Positions 1-8,913 are shown, numbered from the stretch's first letter. The stretch is DNA of 40,138 nucleotides from an uncultured Porphyromonas sp. (GCA_902490315.1 CABUDK010000006.1:1-40138), one strand, 5' to 3'. The notes: generated from the sequence alone by a model not told the origin. Numbers and translations are program-made.

Positions 1-292
1 CGACATCTGAGTGGAATTCGCCCTTCTCGTTTTTGAAGAGATCCTTCTCCAGCTCTAGGATGTAAGCGTCAGAGACCTCGCCATACGCCTCCTCGGGCTT
101 GAGGGTAAAGTCAAACTTATCGCCAGCCTCTAGTCCCATCAGTTGCTTCTCGAAAGCTTCTAGTAGAAATCCAGCTCCGACGATCAGAGCTAGAGGAGCC
201 TCGGGAGTAGCCTTCTCGACGATGTCTCCCTTTCCTTCGCCTGTGTAGAGTTCGTACTCGCAGGTTACGTAGCTATCTTTTGTAATCTTCAT
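1..292 (-). CDS. slyD: FKBP-type peptidyl-prolyl cis-trans isomerase, SlyD-like (5' part; gene runs off the left edge)
   Basis: About 97 N-terminal codons are present, starting at the ATG at 290-292; the rest lies outside the window. The protein opens MKITKDSYVTCEYELYTGEG and continues with an FKBP core: LIVGAGFLLEAFEKQLMGL at about residues 38-56, then AGDKFDFTL and PEEAYGEV. This arrangement is typical of SlyD-type isomerases, in which a second chaperone flap is inserted in the FKBP fold. The family catalyses proline cis-trans isomerisation and acts as a folding chaperone. No signal peptide is seen, so a cytoplasmic location is likely. The His-rich tail found in some SlyD proteins cannot be checked here. 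The family call is secure; the exact subgroup is less so. Confidence 0.85.
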   Translation of the reverse strand, partial: MKITKDSYVTCEYELYTGEGKGDIVEKATPEAPLALIVGAGFLLEAFEKQLMGLEAGDKFDFTLKPEEAYGEVSDAYILELEKDLFKNEKGEFHSDV

Positions 293-397
293 ATTAGGTA
301 TAATTGTTTCGTAATAAGATGAGCCTGATGAGTAGGTCAGCAGTCTCAACCTGTGATTCATTCGTCTGAGCGATAGCCGAGCCATCACCTAGACTTC

Positions 398-414
398 GCA
401 AAGGTACAAATTTA
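398..414 (-). promoter_or_regulatory. Possible Bacteroidota -7 boxes upstream of slyD
   Basis: Read on the minus strand, the stretch holds two overlapping matches to the Bacteroidota -7 consensus TAnnTTTG: TAAATTTG (407-414) and TACCTTTG (398-405). They lie about 105-120 bp upstream of the slyD ATG. No good -33 TTTG is seen at the usual spacing, so the assignment rests on the -7 box alone. Confidence 0.4.
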
Positions 415-443
415 GCCATTGCGACCAGCACCATATATATACC

Positions 444-484
444 AGCGCCCGAGATGGCTAGAACTTTAGCAGGTCTCGGGCGCT
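444..484 (-). terminator. Hairpin terminator of the 4952-520 operon
   Basis: AGCGCCCGAGA (444-454) and TCTCGGGCGCT (474-484) form a perfect 11-bp GC-rich stem with a 19-nt loop. It starts 36 bp beyond the stop codon of the leucine-rich-repeat gene. There is no long T tract, so termination is inferred from position and stem strength. Confidence 0.6.
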
Positions 485-519
485 TTATGTTAGCGTACGA
501 AGACACCTTAGGAAGGGTC

Positions 520-2034
520 TCAGTCAAGCACTACCTTATAGCTCTTGCCTGCGATGGAGAGGATATAGGATCCAGCAGGAAGAGCATCACGAGAAATCTG
601 AATCATCGGAGAGCGCAGTGAGTTGATTCTCCTCAGAAGCTGTCCCTGAGCATCGAAGAGACTTACTGCTGTGTGAGGCTCGAGGCCCTCTATCCGCACA
701 GCTGTCGGAGTATACGTGATCTGTACCTTGTCTTGTTGTATTGGATTGCAGAGCCCTGTAGGTGTCGATCCAGCGTACTCGACAGCGCCGTTCATGAACT
801 CCTGTGGGTCAGCACCCTTGACATCGAGTGGTGTCCAGCCCATCTCCTTAAGCTTAGCGACCTGTAGGGTGTTGCACACATTGCCCTGAGGGGATAGCGT
901 ATTCACTATGTACAGGTACCCCCATAGCTCCTCATACTCATCATCTTCCGAAGGCTTTTTGCACTGAGGCATCTTAGCAATGATTTGCTCCATCTCCTGC
1001 TCCGAGATATTATTCTCATAGATCGAGAGTAGGTGCAGCTCCTTAAGCATAGAGAGATCTAGTGATCTGATCTTGTTGAGGTGCAGCGTGAGCTCCTCCA
1101 GGTTGACATTTTTGCTCAGGTCTAGCTTGGTCAGCTTGTTCTGCTCGACCTCTAGGATCTCTAGATCGGTCAGTGGGCTCAGATCTATCTCCTCGAGTTC
1201 GTTTTCATATATACTTAGGTAGTATAGATTTGGCGTCTTGCTTAGGTCTATCTTGGTGAGATAGTTGGCTCCGATAGAGAGCTCCTCTAGGTCTGGCGTG
1301 GGGGAGAGGTCTATCTCGGAGAGCTGTGCCTTACATAGGTAGAGGGATTCGAGTCCTGGTGTGAGACTTAGGTCTACAGAGGGGATCATTGTAAAGGAAA
1401 AGTCCAGCTCCTCCATATCTTCACAGAGAGTCTGCTTGACGCTTCTAAGCTGCTTGTTAAACGAAGCTACAAGCACCTTCAGACTCTCAAAGCTCGATAG
1501 GTCAAGCTTTTCAAGTGGGGTGTACTGTATGATGAGTACTTCGCAGCAGTTGTGCTCTTTGTCTGGGAAGGTCACATCCTCCAGCTCTTCGCATTCATAG
1601 GCTTTGAAGAACTTCATCTTTGTCGTCTTAGACAAGTCTATCGTGAGAGGAGTCGTATGTGTCTCCGAGTTTTCGAATCGAAGAGCTTCGAGCTCGCCAT
1701 AGATATGTATCGTTTGGGTATTCTCATCCAGGTTGAAGTATTGTACCTCAGGCCCCATGTAGAAAATGTCTGTGTAGTCCTCTGGGCGCTCGGAATCTCG
1801 TCCTAGTCGCTCGTTGTCTTGGCAGATGCCATCGCCATTGATGTCGATCCAAGCATTGCGATCTGGTGTAAAGGCTCCGACGCTGAGCACTTTGTCTTTA
1901 GTCTCTGAGAGTTTTATCGTGATGCTTTCGCCAGTCGTAGGGGCATCCGTAGTCTGAGCGCGAAGCTCAGGAGCAGCGGTAAGCGTCACGAGAGCTGCTG
2001 ATAGGATTAGAAATAGGGTATTCAGTCGTTTCAT
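520..2034 (-). CDS. Secreted leucine-rich-repeat protein with T9SS C-terminal sorting domain
   Basis: This 504-residue protein has a signal peptide (residues 1-27, ending ELRAQ). After a region containing an acidic DINGDGICQDNE stretch, about ten leucine-rich repeats with a 21-23-residue period follow (about residues 130-360). Their units look like LTKIDLSKTPNLYYLSIYEN, as in BspA- or internalin-like surface proteins. The last 70 residues end LPAGSYILSIAGKSYKVVLD, a type A sorting domain of the type IX secretion system. The protein is therefore expected to cross the outer membrane and stay on the surface or be released. It is the last gene of an apparent three-gene operon, 35 bp after the previous stop. 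Binding partner unknown; a host-protein or adhesion role is inference only. Confidence 0.8.
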   Translation of the reverse strand: MKRLNTLFLILSAALVTLTAAPELRAQTTDAPTTGESITIKLSETKDKVLSVGAFTPDRNAWIDINGDGICQDNERLGRDSERPEDYTDIFYMGPEVQYFNLDENTQTIHIYGELEALRFENSETHTTPLTIDLSKTTKMKFFKAYECEELEDVTFPDKEHNCCEVLIIQYTPLEKLDLSSFESLKVLVASFNKQLRSVKQTLCEDMEELDFSFTMIPSVDLSLTPGLESLYLCKAQLSEIDLSPTPDLEELSIGANYLTKIDLSKTPNLYYLSIYENELEEIDLSPLTDLEILEVEQNKLTKLDLSKNVNLEELTLHLNKIRSLDLSMLKELHLLSIYENNISEQEMEQIIAKMPQCKKPSEDDEYEELWGYLYIVNTLSPQGNVCNTLQVAKLKEMGWTPLDVKGADPQEFMNGAVEYAGSTPTGLCNPIQQDKVQITYTPTAVRIEGLEPHTAVSLFDAQGQLLRRINSLRSPMIQISRDALPAGSYILSIAGKSYKVVLD

Positions 2035-2069
2035 AGGTTATAGTGTTATATGTATTGTTAGTCGTGTAG

Positions 2070-3668
2070 TCAGTTAGCTCTAGGCAATAGCCGATAGCCG
2101 TAAGATGCACCCGTAAGAGGGGAGACTATATGTATCAGCAGGATGGATCCTAGCGATGACTGTGGGATCTGGTAGTGCCCTGATGGAGAGATCACACCGA
2201 TAGCTATGAGCTCACCTTGAGCTGAGTAGACGGTGATCTGATGATGAGCCATCTCAGGCATCTCTAGGAGTCCCTCGCTGCTCACCCGTAGCTGGTGTGA
2301 CGGTGTGGGGAGTGGTGCTTGAACAGCTGTATGTGATCCTAGCGGATCGGTAAACTGTATATAGGTACCACGGAAGAGATAGGGGTTGCTGAGGTCGGGA
2401 CCAAAGAGTGCTAGCGTTTTACCATCTTGGCTGATGGAGGGCCACCCGAGTATCAACTCTCCATGCTCATCTGCGGAGTAAAACTCTTCCATAGGCATGC
2501 CGGTGTGTTGCTTGATCCAGAGTGCGAAGTTTTCCTTTGTGTCACGCTTGGGATCTATGCGATAGCAGTGGTAGAAGGACTTCTCCTCCTCCATGCAGAG
2601 GAGCGATCCATCGTCGAGAGCTTCTGTCGCGGTGTAGCCCTCATACTTGGTCAGCACCTCACCACGCTGCTCTCGTAGATCCCAGTAGCCAGGCATCAAG
2701 ACCTGATCTATGGCTCCACTCTCCTGGTCTAGTACCAGCTGCCGAGCGGCAAAAAGGATACGCTGCGTCGAGGGCGAGTAGTAGCACCTCATCGGGTCGA
2801 GCATAGGCTTCTTACAGTAAGCCAGCACAGCCTTTTCCCAAGCATCGTAAGCTCTCTCCCACTCTTGCTCATCACTGTAGTCCTCACTCTTAGGCTGAGT
2901 CCCAGGCTTCTTCTTGTCTAGATTGAAGAATAGAGACTCGCCAGGAAAGGTGTAGCCCGTCGCTACCAGCTCTCCCTCTGGAATAGTCCACTGTATCAGT
3001 CGTGGGTAATAGCTATCTGAGTTGACCTGTCGCCCTATCAGAGTCATCCCATCGGGCGAAAGAGCTAGTACAGAGGTGCCTTCGGGCTTTCCTCCGAGCG
3101 CATCTTCGGCAGGTATGGGTAGCGGCGTGATAGCAAAGTCTCCCTGCGCCGTACGATTGGCGACAAAGGGACGTACATCTCTCTGGAGCGGATCTTGGGG
3201 CTTCATATTGCCCACCAGGCGATCAGCTCGCTGTGAGACACCAGTGATCTCTATCACAGGATAGTTGCTATCAGGAGAAGTGATGGCGATCTCCTGCCCC
3301 GAGTGAGAGATGAAAAACGTCGTCGTTCGATTCTTTTGGTATACGATGTCCCCCTCGTCGGAGACATACTTGAGGTCGATCTCACTGCCAGCATCACTCT
3401 TTTGCCAGATGCACTTCTTCAGCTCAGTGTCATATACATAGGCTGCCTGATTGTAGTAGTAAGCAGCCCATATATAGCGTCCACTGGGGGACACGCCTCT
3501 GACATATGCTTTGGTCTCTATCGAACCATCGACGGTCATATCCTGTGGGGGTGTCTTGACACCCTTATAGGCAGTCTGACCAGAGAGCCTGAGCGCAAAG
3601 GTCGCGAGGAGGAACCCGCAGAGCACTGAGCAGATAATCCGCTGGTGTAGTAATTTACTTGTTTGCAT
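2070..3668 (-). CDS. Secreted propeller-like protein of unknown function with probable T9SS C-terminal domain
   Basis: This 532-residue protein has an N-terminal signal sequence (hydrophobic at about residues 11-28, ending LRLSGQ). The body has repeated beta-strand blades such as VRGVSPSGRYIWAAYYYNQ, VLALSPDGMTLIGRQ and ISQDGKTLALFGPD. The recurring S-x-D/S-G-x-x-L pattern is that of WD40-like or TolB-like beta-propellers. The C-terminal part (ITVYSAQGELIAIG, then about 45 residues ending YGYRLLPRAN) resembles a T9SS sorting domain but is less canonical than in the next gene. The gene lies 24 bp after the Big2 lipoprotein gene and 35 bp before the leucine-rich-repeat gene, suggesting co-transcription. 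No catalytic motif was recognised, so the substrate or ligand is unknown. Confidence 0.65.
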   Translation of the reverse strand: MQTSKLLHQRIICSVLCGFLLATFALRLSGQTAYKGVKTPPQDMTVDGSIETKAYVRGVSPSGRYIWAAYYYNQAAYVYDTELKKCIWQKSDAGSEIDLKYVSDEGDIVYQKNRTTTFFISHSGQEIAITSPDSNYPVIEITGVSQRADRLVGNMKPQDPLQRDVRPFVANRTAQGDFAITPLPIPAEDALGGKPEGTSVLALSPDGMTLIGRQVNSDSYYPRLIQWTIPEGELVATGYTFPGESLFFNLDKKKPGTQPKSEDYSDEQEWERAYDAWEKAVLAYCKKPMLDPMRCYYSPSTQRILFAARQLVLDQESGAIDQVLMPGYWDLREQRGEVLTKYEGYTATEALDDGSLLCMEEEKSFYHCYRIDPKRDTKENFALWIKQHTGMPMEEFYSADEHGELILGWPSISQDGKTLALFGPDLSNPYLFRGTYIQFTDPLGSHTAVQAPLPTPSHQLRVSSEGLLEMPEMAHHQITVYSAQGELIAIGVISPSGHYQIPQSSLGSILLIHIVSPLTGASYGYRLLPRAN

Positions 3669-3692
3669 GTTGAGACTACGCAGGTGTGGAGG

Positions 3693-4952
3693 CTAGGACT
3701 CTTTGGGAAAGAGGTACATCTGATAGACGTAGTCATCTTGCCCTAGGCGCACGATAGTCACGCGGCAACGGTCTCCGTGGGCGTTGTAGACGTCCAAGAC
3801 ATTGTCTTCGGAGATGGTATAGTTTTGGTCGAAGCCATTGGTCGCAAGGTACTGCTTGAATTCTTGCGAACGCAGGTCTCGCTCACTAGAGAGGCAGAGG
3901 AGCTGAGTTATAATCAGACCAAAGCCATGGGCCTCCTTGTCAGGTGCTACATAGAAGGCATACTCTAGGTTTGTCTTCTCGACCTTTGCTTCTTCAGTGC
4001 GGAAGAAAAGGTGCGTGTCCTTGGGCGATTCATTTCGCCGGTAGGTGCGTAGTGCGAGTTTTTCCTCAAAGGCCTTAAACTGCTCGATATCTTTGGTTCG
4101 CAGAGCGTCTAGAGAGGGGAAGTCTTTGACGTCAGAGAGTATCCCATGCTTTGCTTGCACTAGAGGATTGGAGTTGATTCGCATAGCAAACTCCATAAAC
4201 ATGACCGTGCCGAGCTTTTCATTAGGTAGATCCATCATCGAGACAGTCACGCTGGGGTCACTTTTGAGCGTAGCACGCAGACCTTTCTTGACATCTCCGA
4301 GGTAGTTGCTCACCTCGGCCTCCTGTACTTCACCAAAGCCTAGCTGATAGAGCATCGCCTGAGTGCGCTTGCAGTCAGCCACTGACTCCTTGCTATAAGC
4401 CAAGATCAGGTCGGCGTCATCGGCTATGGGTATAGCATAGACCACAGCAGGAATGGTGGTCAGCCCCTCTCCGTAGAAGCCCGATGGGCGATAGTCCACC
4501 TCTTGCTGGGTACGTCCTAGCTTTTGCTCATACGCGATCACCTCGGCGTCCTCTATCTTTTCATAATCATTGCGAGGTATCCCGAACTTGAGCATCGGGA
4601 GCTCTTGAGGTACTTGTATAGGAGCTTCTTTGACGGTCACGGGGACGCTCTTTGTAGCCTCACCAGCTTGTATGATAACAACGGTTTCTCCGACGGCTAC
4701 ACCGGTCACAACACCCTGGGCATCAACGGTAGCGATAGTTGGGTTCTTACTTTGGTAAGTGACGGCGACCTCCTTAGGAGAGACCACAACTGAGAGTTGC
4801 TCGCTCTTACCAACAGTCAAGGAGAGACTCTCTGGCGAGACGGTGATGGTAGTCTGCTTAGGAGGCTCTGGGTTGGGTGCAGGATCGCAACAGGCACTAA
4901 AAAGAAGCACCATGGGAAGGGTGATGAGTAGGAGAAATGTTTTTGCTTTCAT
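3693..4952 (-). CDS. Lipoprotein with Big2 domain and two copies of an unrecognised repeated module
   Basis: This 419-residue protein has a lipoprotein signal, with the lipobox ending LFSAC at about residue 21. A bacterial Ig-like Big2 domain follows (about 34-111: ITVSPESLSLTVGKSEQL, then VTGVAVGETVVII). The remainder holds two modules of about 140-150 residues. Each opens with a line like LPMLKFGIPRNDYEKIE (about 118) or DFPSLDALRTKDIEQF (about 279). Each closes with a helix ending in Gly-Phe (LYQLGF; YLATNGF), followed by strands. The same module appears three times in the 8976-10436 lipoprotein. This is the first gene of the operon running to 520. It is probably anchored in the outer membrane; function unknown. 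Confidence 0.65.
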   Translation of the reverse strand: MKAKTFLLLITLPMVLLFSACCDPAPNPEPPKQTTITVSPESLSLTVGKSEQLSVVVSPKEVAVTYQSKNPTIATVDAQGVVTGVAVGETVVIIQAGEATKSVPVTVKEAPIQVPQELPMLKFGIPRNDYEKIEDAEVIAYEQKLGRTQQEVDYRPSGFYGEGLTTIPAVVYAIPIADDADLILAYSKESVADCKRTQAMLYQLGFGEVQEAEVSNYLGDVKKGLRATLKSDPSVTVSMMDLPNEKLGTVMFMEFAMRINSNPLVQAKHGILSDVKDFPSLDALRTKDIEQFKAFEEKLALRTYRRNESPKDTHLFFRTEEAKVEKTNLEYAFYVAPDKEAHGFGLIITQLLCLSSERDLRSQEFKQYLATNGFDQNYTISEDNVLDVYNAHGDRCRVTIVRLGQDDYVYQMYLFPKES

Positions 4953-5150
4953 ATGGATTGTTATTATGTAAAATATGTCGTTATCTACCCGCTAAGGTAG
5001 TTATTTCTCCTCAAATTCGCAAAGATTTACAGGACATATACAGGCTGACGCATTATAATCAGTTTGCTAGGAGCTACACATGATACCACGGTACGAGTAT
5101 CGCTACACGGTGGCTACAAATCTTCACTGATTACGCCTTCCTCTCCGATG

Positions 5151-5348
5151 ATTCGGATTCCTCCCGAGGAATTTCCCAAATAGCTCCCGAAGAAATCGTC
5201 CAATTCCTCGGAGGAAAGAAAAAATTCTTCGGAAGTATCAAATGAAACTTCGGAAGAATCGAATGATATGTCCGAAGAAATTTTTCTCGCCCATGTGGAG
5301 AATAAAAAATATCTCCGTGGAGATTTCGAAATTTCCACGGAGATATCG
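5151..5348 (+). repeat. Copy A of a roughly 200-bp intergenic repeat with tandem 21-bp units
   Basis: This is the first of four related elements in the window. Two 21-bp units lie at 5238-5258 and 5259-5279, built around ACTTCGGAAGAA and GTCCGAAGAA. After an A-rich stretch ending AAAAAATAT comes a perfect 11-bp hairpin (5311-5321 with 5334-5344, arm ATCTCCGTGGA). The flanking arms carry further CTCCCGAAGAAATC-like pieces. It begins 17 bp beyond the stop codon of the U32 gene, measured in that gene's direction. The strand given is arbitrary: all four copies share this orientation. The rest of the gap, 4953-5150, is AT-rich and shows only a weak -7-like AATCTTTG (minus strand, 5020-5027), a candidate promoter for the 4952 operon. 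Confidence 0.8.
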
Positions 5349-5364
5349 GTGTAGAGGTTAGAAA

Positions 5365-7305
5365 TCAGAAGTTAGTTAGAGGGGAGGGATCTAGCCACAG
5401 GGTCATCATGCAGTGGCGACAGTCGTTCTCGACACGCAGCCGATCACGCCCACGGACTAGATAGAGTGGCAGCGCAAAGGGTGGCTTGCGCCCTGTCCGT
5501 GTGCAGTAGCCGAGCTGATGTAGCAGACAGTGACGGGTAAACATCACGGGGATCGCGCCCTCGGGACGCTCGACCTCCAGGGCTGGAGCGATCCTCCCAG
5601 AGACTCCTAGCTGGCGATAGAGTTGACGTGCCGACTCATTGGCTACATTGTAGGTGAAGTCTAGCGTGTCGGGCAGACCATACCGCTGACGTGCCGTAGG
5701 GTCTGACGTGCGGAGCCGATCGATGCGCTTCTGCTGTAGGGGCTTGCCGATAGCATCTCTGCGTTGTAGTGCTAGAGCAAGGCATTGACGCTGTAGCTCC
5801 TCTGCAAGTTCTCGTCGCAGCTCCGCAACGATTGAAGGCGGGACGAAGAGTCCGTCTAGCTTTATGGTCACCTCTTGAGCTCTGTATGGCGTGCCACCGA
5901 GCTTGCGGAGCGTACGCTCTACGTGAGCCGTATTGTCTCGCTGTGCTGGCTCTAGCGTGACCGATCTGCTACGTGTGACCGACAGATCGGGAGCCTCCGA
6001 GAGTTGCATCTGTAGTGTGAGCCGGTCGTGAGTCGCCTCTAGATGTAGCGACACCGGTATGGTGCGGGTAGAGGCATCGGGGCGTAGGAGCTGAGCCTCT
6101 AGGAGATGGTTGAGATTGCGCCAGAGCGTCGTCCCCTGCGGTAGCTCGAGCGCTTGGGAGAGACGCAGACGATAGTGTCCCGCTCGCCTAGCGGGCGTCA
6201 CTTGGTTGATCTGCGCTCCGATGAGCTTCTTATCGATAGCGTAAGCGACTACCCCATCGCCATTAGCGAGCGTGATGTCGTCGCTCAGGAGTGCTATCTC
6301 TAGTTCTTTGCCTCGACTCTGGGTCACCGTGCCGATCGGCTGACCGAGGCTTTTGCTGCTATAGGGTGTGATGCTGTCGGTAGGTATAGGCGAACCTAGG
6401 GGCGTATTGTAGGTCGTAAAGGGACGGGCAAAGGTTGCCTCCGGCTGTGGCGTGAAGGTGTACTCCTCCGCTCCCCATGAGGGTCGTCGCAACTCATCAC
6501 TACGACGGGTCAAGATCTCGTCTAGCAGCTGGCGGTAGTGGGCGATGACGTTGCGCACGTAAGGGATCGCCTTGAGCCGCCCCTCCACCTTGAAGGAGCT
6601 GACACCCGCATCAATCATCTCCTCGATGATTTCGGAGCGGTTGAGATCTTTCAGAGAGAGGAGATGCTCACCTTGGCGCAGCTTTTGTCCCTGAGCATCA
6701 ACGAGATCATAAGTCATGCGGCAGTACTGAGCGCATTGTCCTCTATTGGCACTGCGCTGTGAGAGTGCCTCGGAGATAAAGCAGCGACCACTGTAAGAGA
6801 CGCAGAGCGCCCCATGAACGAACGCCTCTAGTCGCAGCGGAGTCTTGTCGCGCACCGCTGCAATGTCCTGACAGCTCCACTCGCGCGGCAAGACAGCCTG
6901 CTCGAAGCCTAGATCGGAGAGCATCTGCAGCTGCTCTAGCGAGTGATTATGGCACTGCGTGCTAGCGTGTAGCGGGATAGGCGGTAGCTCCTGGGTGAGT
7001 AGTCCGAGATCCTGTATGATGAGCGCATCGGCACCCGCCTCGTAGAGTTGATGCGCCAGCTCCACAGCGTGAGCTAACTGGCTATCTGTGAGGATCGTGT
7101 TGAGGGCAACATAGACTCGTGCGGCATAGGCGTGAGCCGCTTCGCAGAGCTGCCGTATATCCTCGAGCGAGACCCCGACAGCACTCCTGGCACCATACTG
7201 AGGAGCACCCACATAGACCGCATCGGCTCCCGCCGAGAGCGCCACCAGACCGCCCTCTAGCGAGGAGGCGGGAGCCAACAGCTCTATGTCACGTAGTGTG
7301 GTCAA
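5365..7305 (-). CDS. U32-family protein, RlhA-like (probable 23S rRNA hydroxylation factor)
   Basis: This 646-residue protein opens IELLAPASSLEGGLVALSAG and YVGAPQYGARS, as in U32 'peptidase' TIM-barrel proteins. It carries the U32 signature EAFVHGALCVSYSGRCFIS (residues 160-178) and nearby Cys168, Cys175, Cys191 and Cys195. The length, with the central DUF3656-like region and a Cys-containing C-terminus (CRHCMMTLW), matches E. coli RlhA (about 650 residues) rather than the shorter TrhP. RlhA is known to be needed for hydroxylation of a 23S rRNA cytidine; orthology is inferred. The start is a TTG at 7303-7305. No ATG fits the conserved N-terminus, and a GGGAAG sequence precedes it. The gene follows upp by 13 bp and is probably co-transcribed. 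Confidence 0.8.
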   Translation of the reverse strand: MTTLRDIELLAPASSLEGGLVALSAGADAVYVGAPQYGARSAVGVSLEDIRQLCEAAHAYAARVYVALNTILTDSQLAHAVELAHQLYEAGADALIIQDLGLLTQELPPIPLHASTQCHNHSLEQLQMLSDLGFEQAVLPREWSCQDIAAVRDKTPLRLEAFVHGALCVSYSGRCFISEALSQRSANRGQCAQYCRMTYDLVDAQGQKLRQGEHLLSLKDLNRSEIIEEMIDAGVSSFKVEGRLKAIPYVRNVIAHYRQLLDEILTRRSDELRRPSWGAEEYTFTPQPEATFARPFTTYNTPLGSPIPTDSITPYSSKSLGQPIGTVTQSRGKELEIALLSDDITLANGDGVVAYAIDKKLIGAQINQVTPARRAGHYRLRLSQALELPQGTTLWRNLNHLLEAQLLRPDASTRTIPVSLHLEATHDRLTLQMQLSEAPDLSVTRSRSVTLEPAQRDNTAHVERTLRKLGGTPYRAQEVTIKLDGLFVPPSIVAELRRELAEELQRQCLALALQRRDAIGKPLQQKRIDRLRTSDPTARQRYGLPDTLDFTYNVANESARQLYRQLGVSGRIAPALEVERPEGAIPVMFTRHCLLHQLGYCTRTGRKPPFALPLYLVRGRDRLRVENDCRHCMMTLWLDPSPLTNF

Positions 7306-7318
7306 TGAAGCTTCCCTT

Positions 7319-7978
7319 TTAGAGCTTACTACCGAAGGCTAGATCGCCCGCATCGCCCAGTCCTGGGACGATGTAAGCGTGCTCATTGAGCGCTGGGTCG
7401 ATGACACCCACCCATAGCGTGACAGGCGTCTTGTCGTCAAACTGGGAGTGGAGGAAGTCAATAGCTTGCTTGCTGGCTACGATAGCGACCATGTGGGTGT
7501 GGCGAGGTGTGCCACAGCTCTTGAGGAGTGCCTGCCAGGAGAGATGCATAGAGCCTCCCGTGGCGAGCATCGGGTCAACGAGGAGTAGCTCCTTGCCGGT
7601 CAAGTCTGGTGCAGCAACATACTCAACATGTATGTCAAAGTCTTCGTCATCCTTGACTTTGCGATAGGCGGAGATGAAAGCATTTTCGGCACGATCGAAG
7701 AAGTCTAGGAAGCCGTGATGAAGGGGTAGTCCAGCACGGAGGATCGTTGCCACGACGAGCTGCTCGTCTAGTACGGCTGTGGGGGCAGTGCCGAGTGGCG
7801 TCTCCACGGGACGTGTCTGGTAGTGGAGCTGCTTGCTCAGCTCGTAAGCCATGATGTGGCCGATGCGCTCGATGTTTGCTCTAAAGCGTAGGGGATCTCT
7901 CTGGATCTCTCGGTCTCGTATCTCAGAGATGAAGTGGGTCAGGAGTGAAGGTCTCTCGGATAGATTGTATACCTGCAT
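7319..7978 (-). CDS. upp: Uracil phosphoribosyltransferase
   Basis: At 219 residues the gene is close to the usual family length. It encodes the pyrimidine-salvage enzyme that joins uracil and PRPP to make UMP in the cytoplasm. The PRPP-binding loop is LLVDPMLATGGS (residues 132-143). The uracil-binding C-terminus reads YIVPGLGDAGDLAFGSKL, and TILRAGLPL (78-86) is also characteristic. The start ATG (7976-7978) lies about 33 bp downstream of a minus-strand TATATTTG box. It is divergent from porT and followed closely by the U32 gene. The identification is firm. Confidence 0.95.
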   Translation of the reverse strand: MQVYNLSERPSLLTHFISEIRDREIQRDPLRFRANIERIGHIMAYELSKQLHYQTRPVETPLGTAPTAVLDEQLVVATILRAGLPLHHGFLDFFDRAENAFISAYRKVKDDEDFDIHVEYVAAPDLTGKELLLVDPMLATGGSMHLSWQALLKSCGTPRHTHMVAIVASKQAIDFLHSQFDDKTPVTLWVGVIDPALNEHAYIVPGLGDAGDLAFGSKL

Positions 7979-8010
7979 GAGCTTTACTATGTTTGGGTGC
8001 TTAAATTAGG

Positions 8011-8029
8011 CAAATATACAATATCTTTG
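8011..8029. promoter_or_regulatory. Divergent -7 boxes between upp and porT
   Basis: On the minus strand 8011-8018 reads TATATTTG, a fit to TAnnTTTG for upp. On the plus strand 8022-8029 reads TATCTTTG, fitting the same consensus for porT. The boxes are three bases apart, back to back. Neither has a clear TTTG -33 element at the usual spacing. The plus-strand box means transcription of porT cannot begin before about 8035, which bears on its start codon. Confidence 0.55.
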
Positions 8030-8068
8030 CCGGATAGACGTTTGAATCACGTAGTCAATTACTCTTTT

Positions 8069-8833
8069 GTGAAGCAAGACGCAAGTACATATCATACCTA
8101 TTCACTAGGTCGTCGCCATGGGCTGGTGGGGCTGTTGCTCCTGCTGCTACTGGTGCCAATGGCTACCACGCTCTCAGCACAGACGGCGCGACCGATGACG
8201 CGACCCTATGCGGATCATAGACGATTTAACTGGGGATTTCACGTGGGAGTGCATGTGGAGGATTTGATCATCGACAACCTAGGCCCGACGGAGGGGGAGG
8301 CGCAGACGCTCTATGCGGCAGTGCCGAGCTATAGCCCAGGCTTTAGTGTAGGGGTCATAGCCAACTACAATCCGCATATAGACTGGAGCATACGGGTTCT
8401 GCCGACACTACACTTTGGGGAGCATCGGCTGCTCTTTCGGACCTGGGAAGAAACAGGCGAAGAGGCCTTTGAGTCTATGCCGATGCGCACCAGTCAGATT
8501 GAGCTGCCACTGCTGGTCAAGTACAGTTCTGTACGCTTCAACGATACCCGCCCCTACCTCGTGGGAGGCGTCTACGGTTTGCTACACATGGGTCAGAAAA
8601 AGGGTGCCCCCTTGCAGTTTGCTCCGCTCTCGGCGGGTTGGACCTTTGGCGTAGGGTGCGACATCTACCTGCGCTACTTCAAGCTCTCGCCAGAGCTACG
8701 CTTTGACTTTGGCATTACCGACCTGATCCGTCACAACCGACCCGACCTGGATGACGGGGCTAGCATGCGCTACACCAATGCGCTACGCCGTGGCACGGGA
8801 CGGATGATCATGCTCACCTTCTGCTTCGAGTAG
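8069..8833 (+). CDS. porT: PorT-like outer-membrane beta-barrel protein of the type IX secretion system
   Basis: The frame is open from 7997, but the plus-strand -7 box at 8022-8029 excludes a start that early. The GTG at 8069 gives 254 residues with a good signal peptide (RRHGLVGLLLLLLLVPMA, then TTLSAQ). The mature part has alternating beta strands typical of a small barrel: FNWGFHVGVHVEDLIIDN, IDWSIRVLPTLHFGEHRL, IELPLLVKYSSVRFNDTRPY and YFKLSPELRFDFGITDLI. This order matches PorT/SprT, a membrane component needed for type IX secretion of sorting-domain proteins such as those at 520-2034 and 34671-39170. It is the only complete plus-strand gene in the window. Family assignment is from motif recall; a generic porin-family barrel is the alternative. 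Confidence 0.72.
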   Translation: MKQDASTYHTYSLGRRHGLVGLLLLLLLVPMATTLSAQTARPMTRPYADHRRFNWGFHVGVHVEDLIIDNLGPTEGEAQTLYAAVPSYSPGFSVGVIANYNPHIDWSIRVLPTLHFGEHRLLFRTWEETGEEAFESMPMRTSQIELPLLVKYSSVRFNDTRPYLVGGVYGLLHMGQKKGAPLQFAPLSAGWTFGVGCDIYLRYFKLSPELRFDFGITDLIRHNRPDLDDGASMRYTNALRRGTGRMIMLTFCFE

Positions 8834-8913
8834 TAAGGCTCACTTGCCAAGCAAGATTGTGTGCCTGCTGACTGTTGGGACAGTGGCCGATCGCCTTTCG
8901 TTATAGACGACAA

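Noticed and set aside
294..527. 77-residue minus-strand open frame between slyD and the leucine-rich-repeat gene
   Set aside because: It runs through the terminator hairpin and the slyD promoter boxes and has no recognisable domain or ribosome-binding context.
5114..5338. 74-residue minus-strand open frame
   Set aside because: It lies entirely within repeat copy A and uses a different frame from the open frames in copies B-D; low-complexity Ser/Glu composition follows the 21-bp unit.
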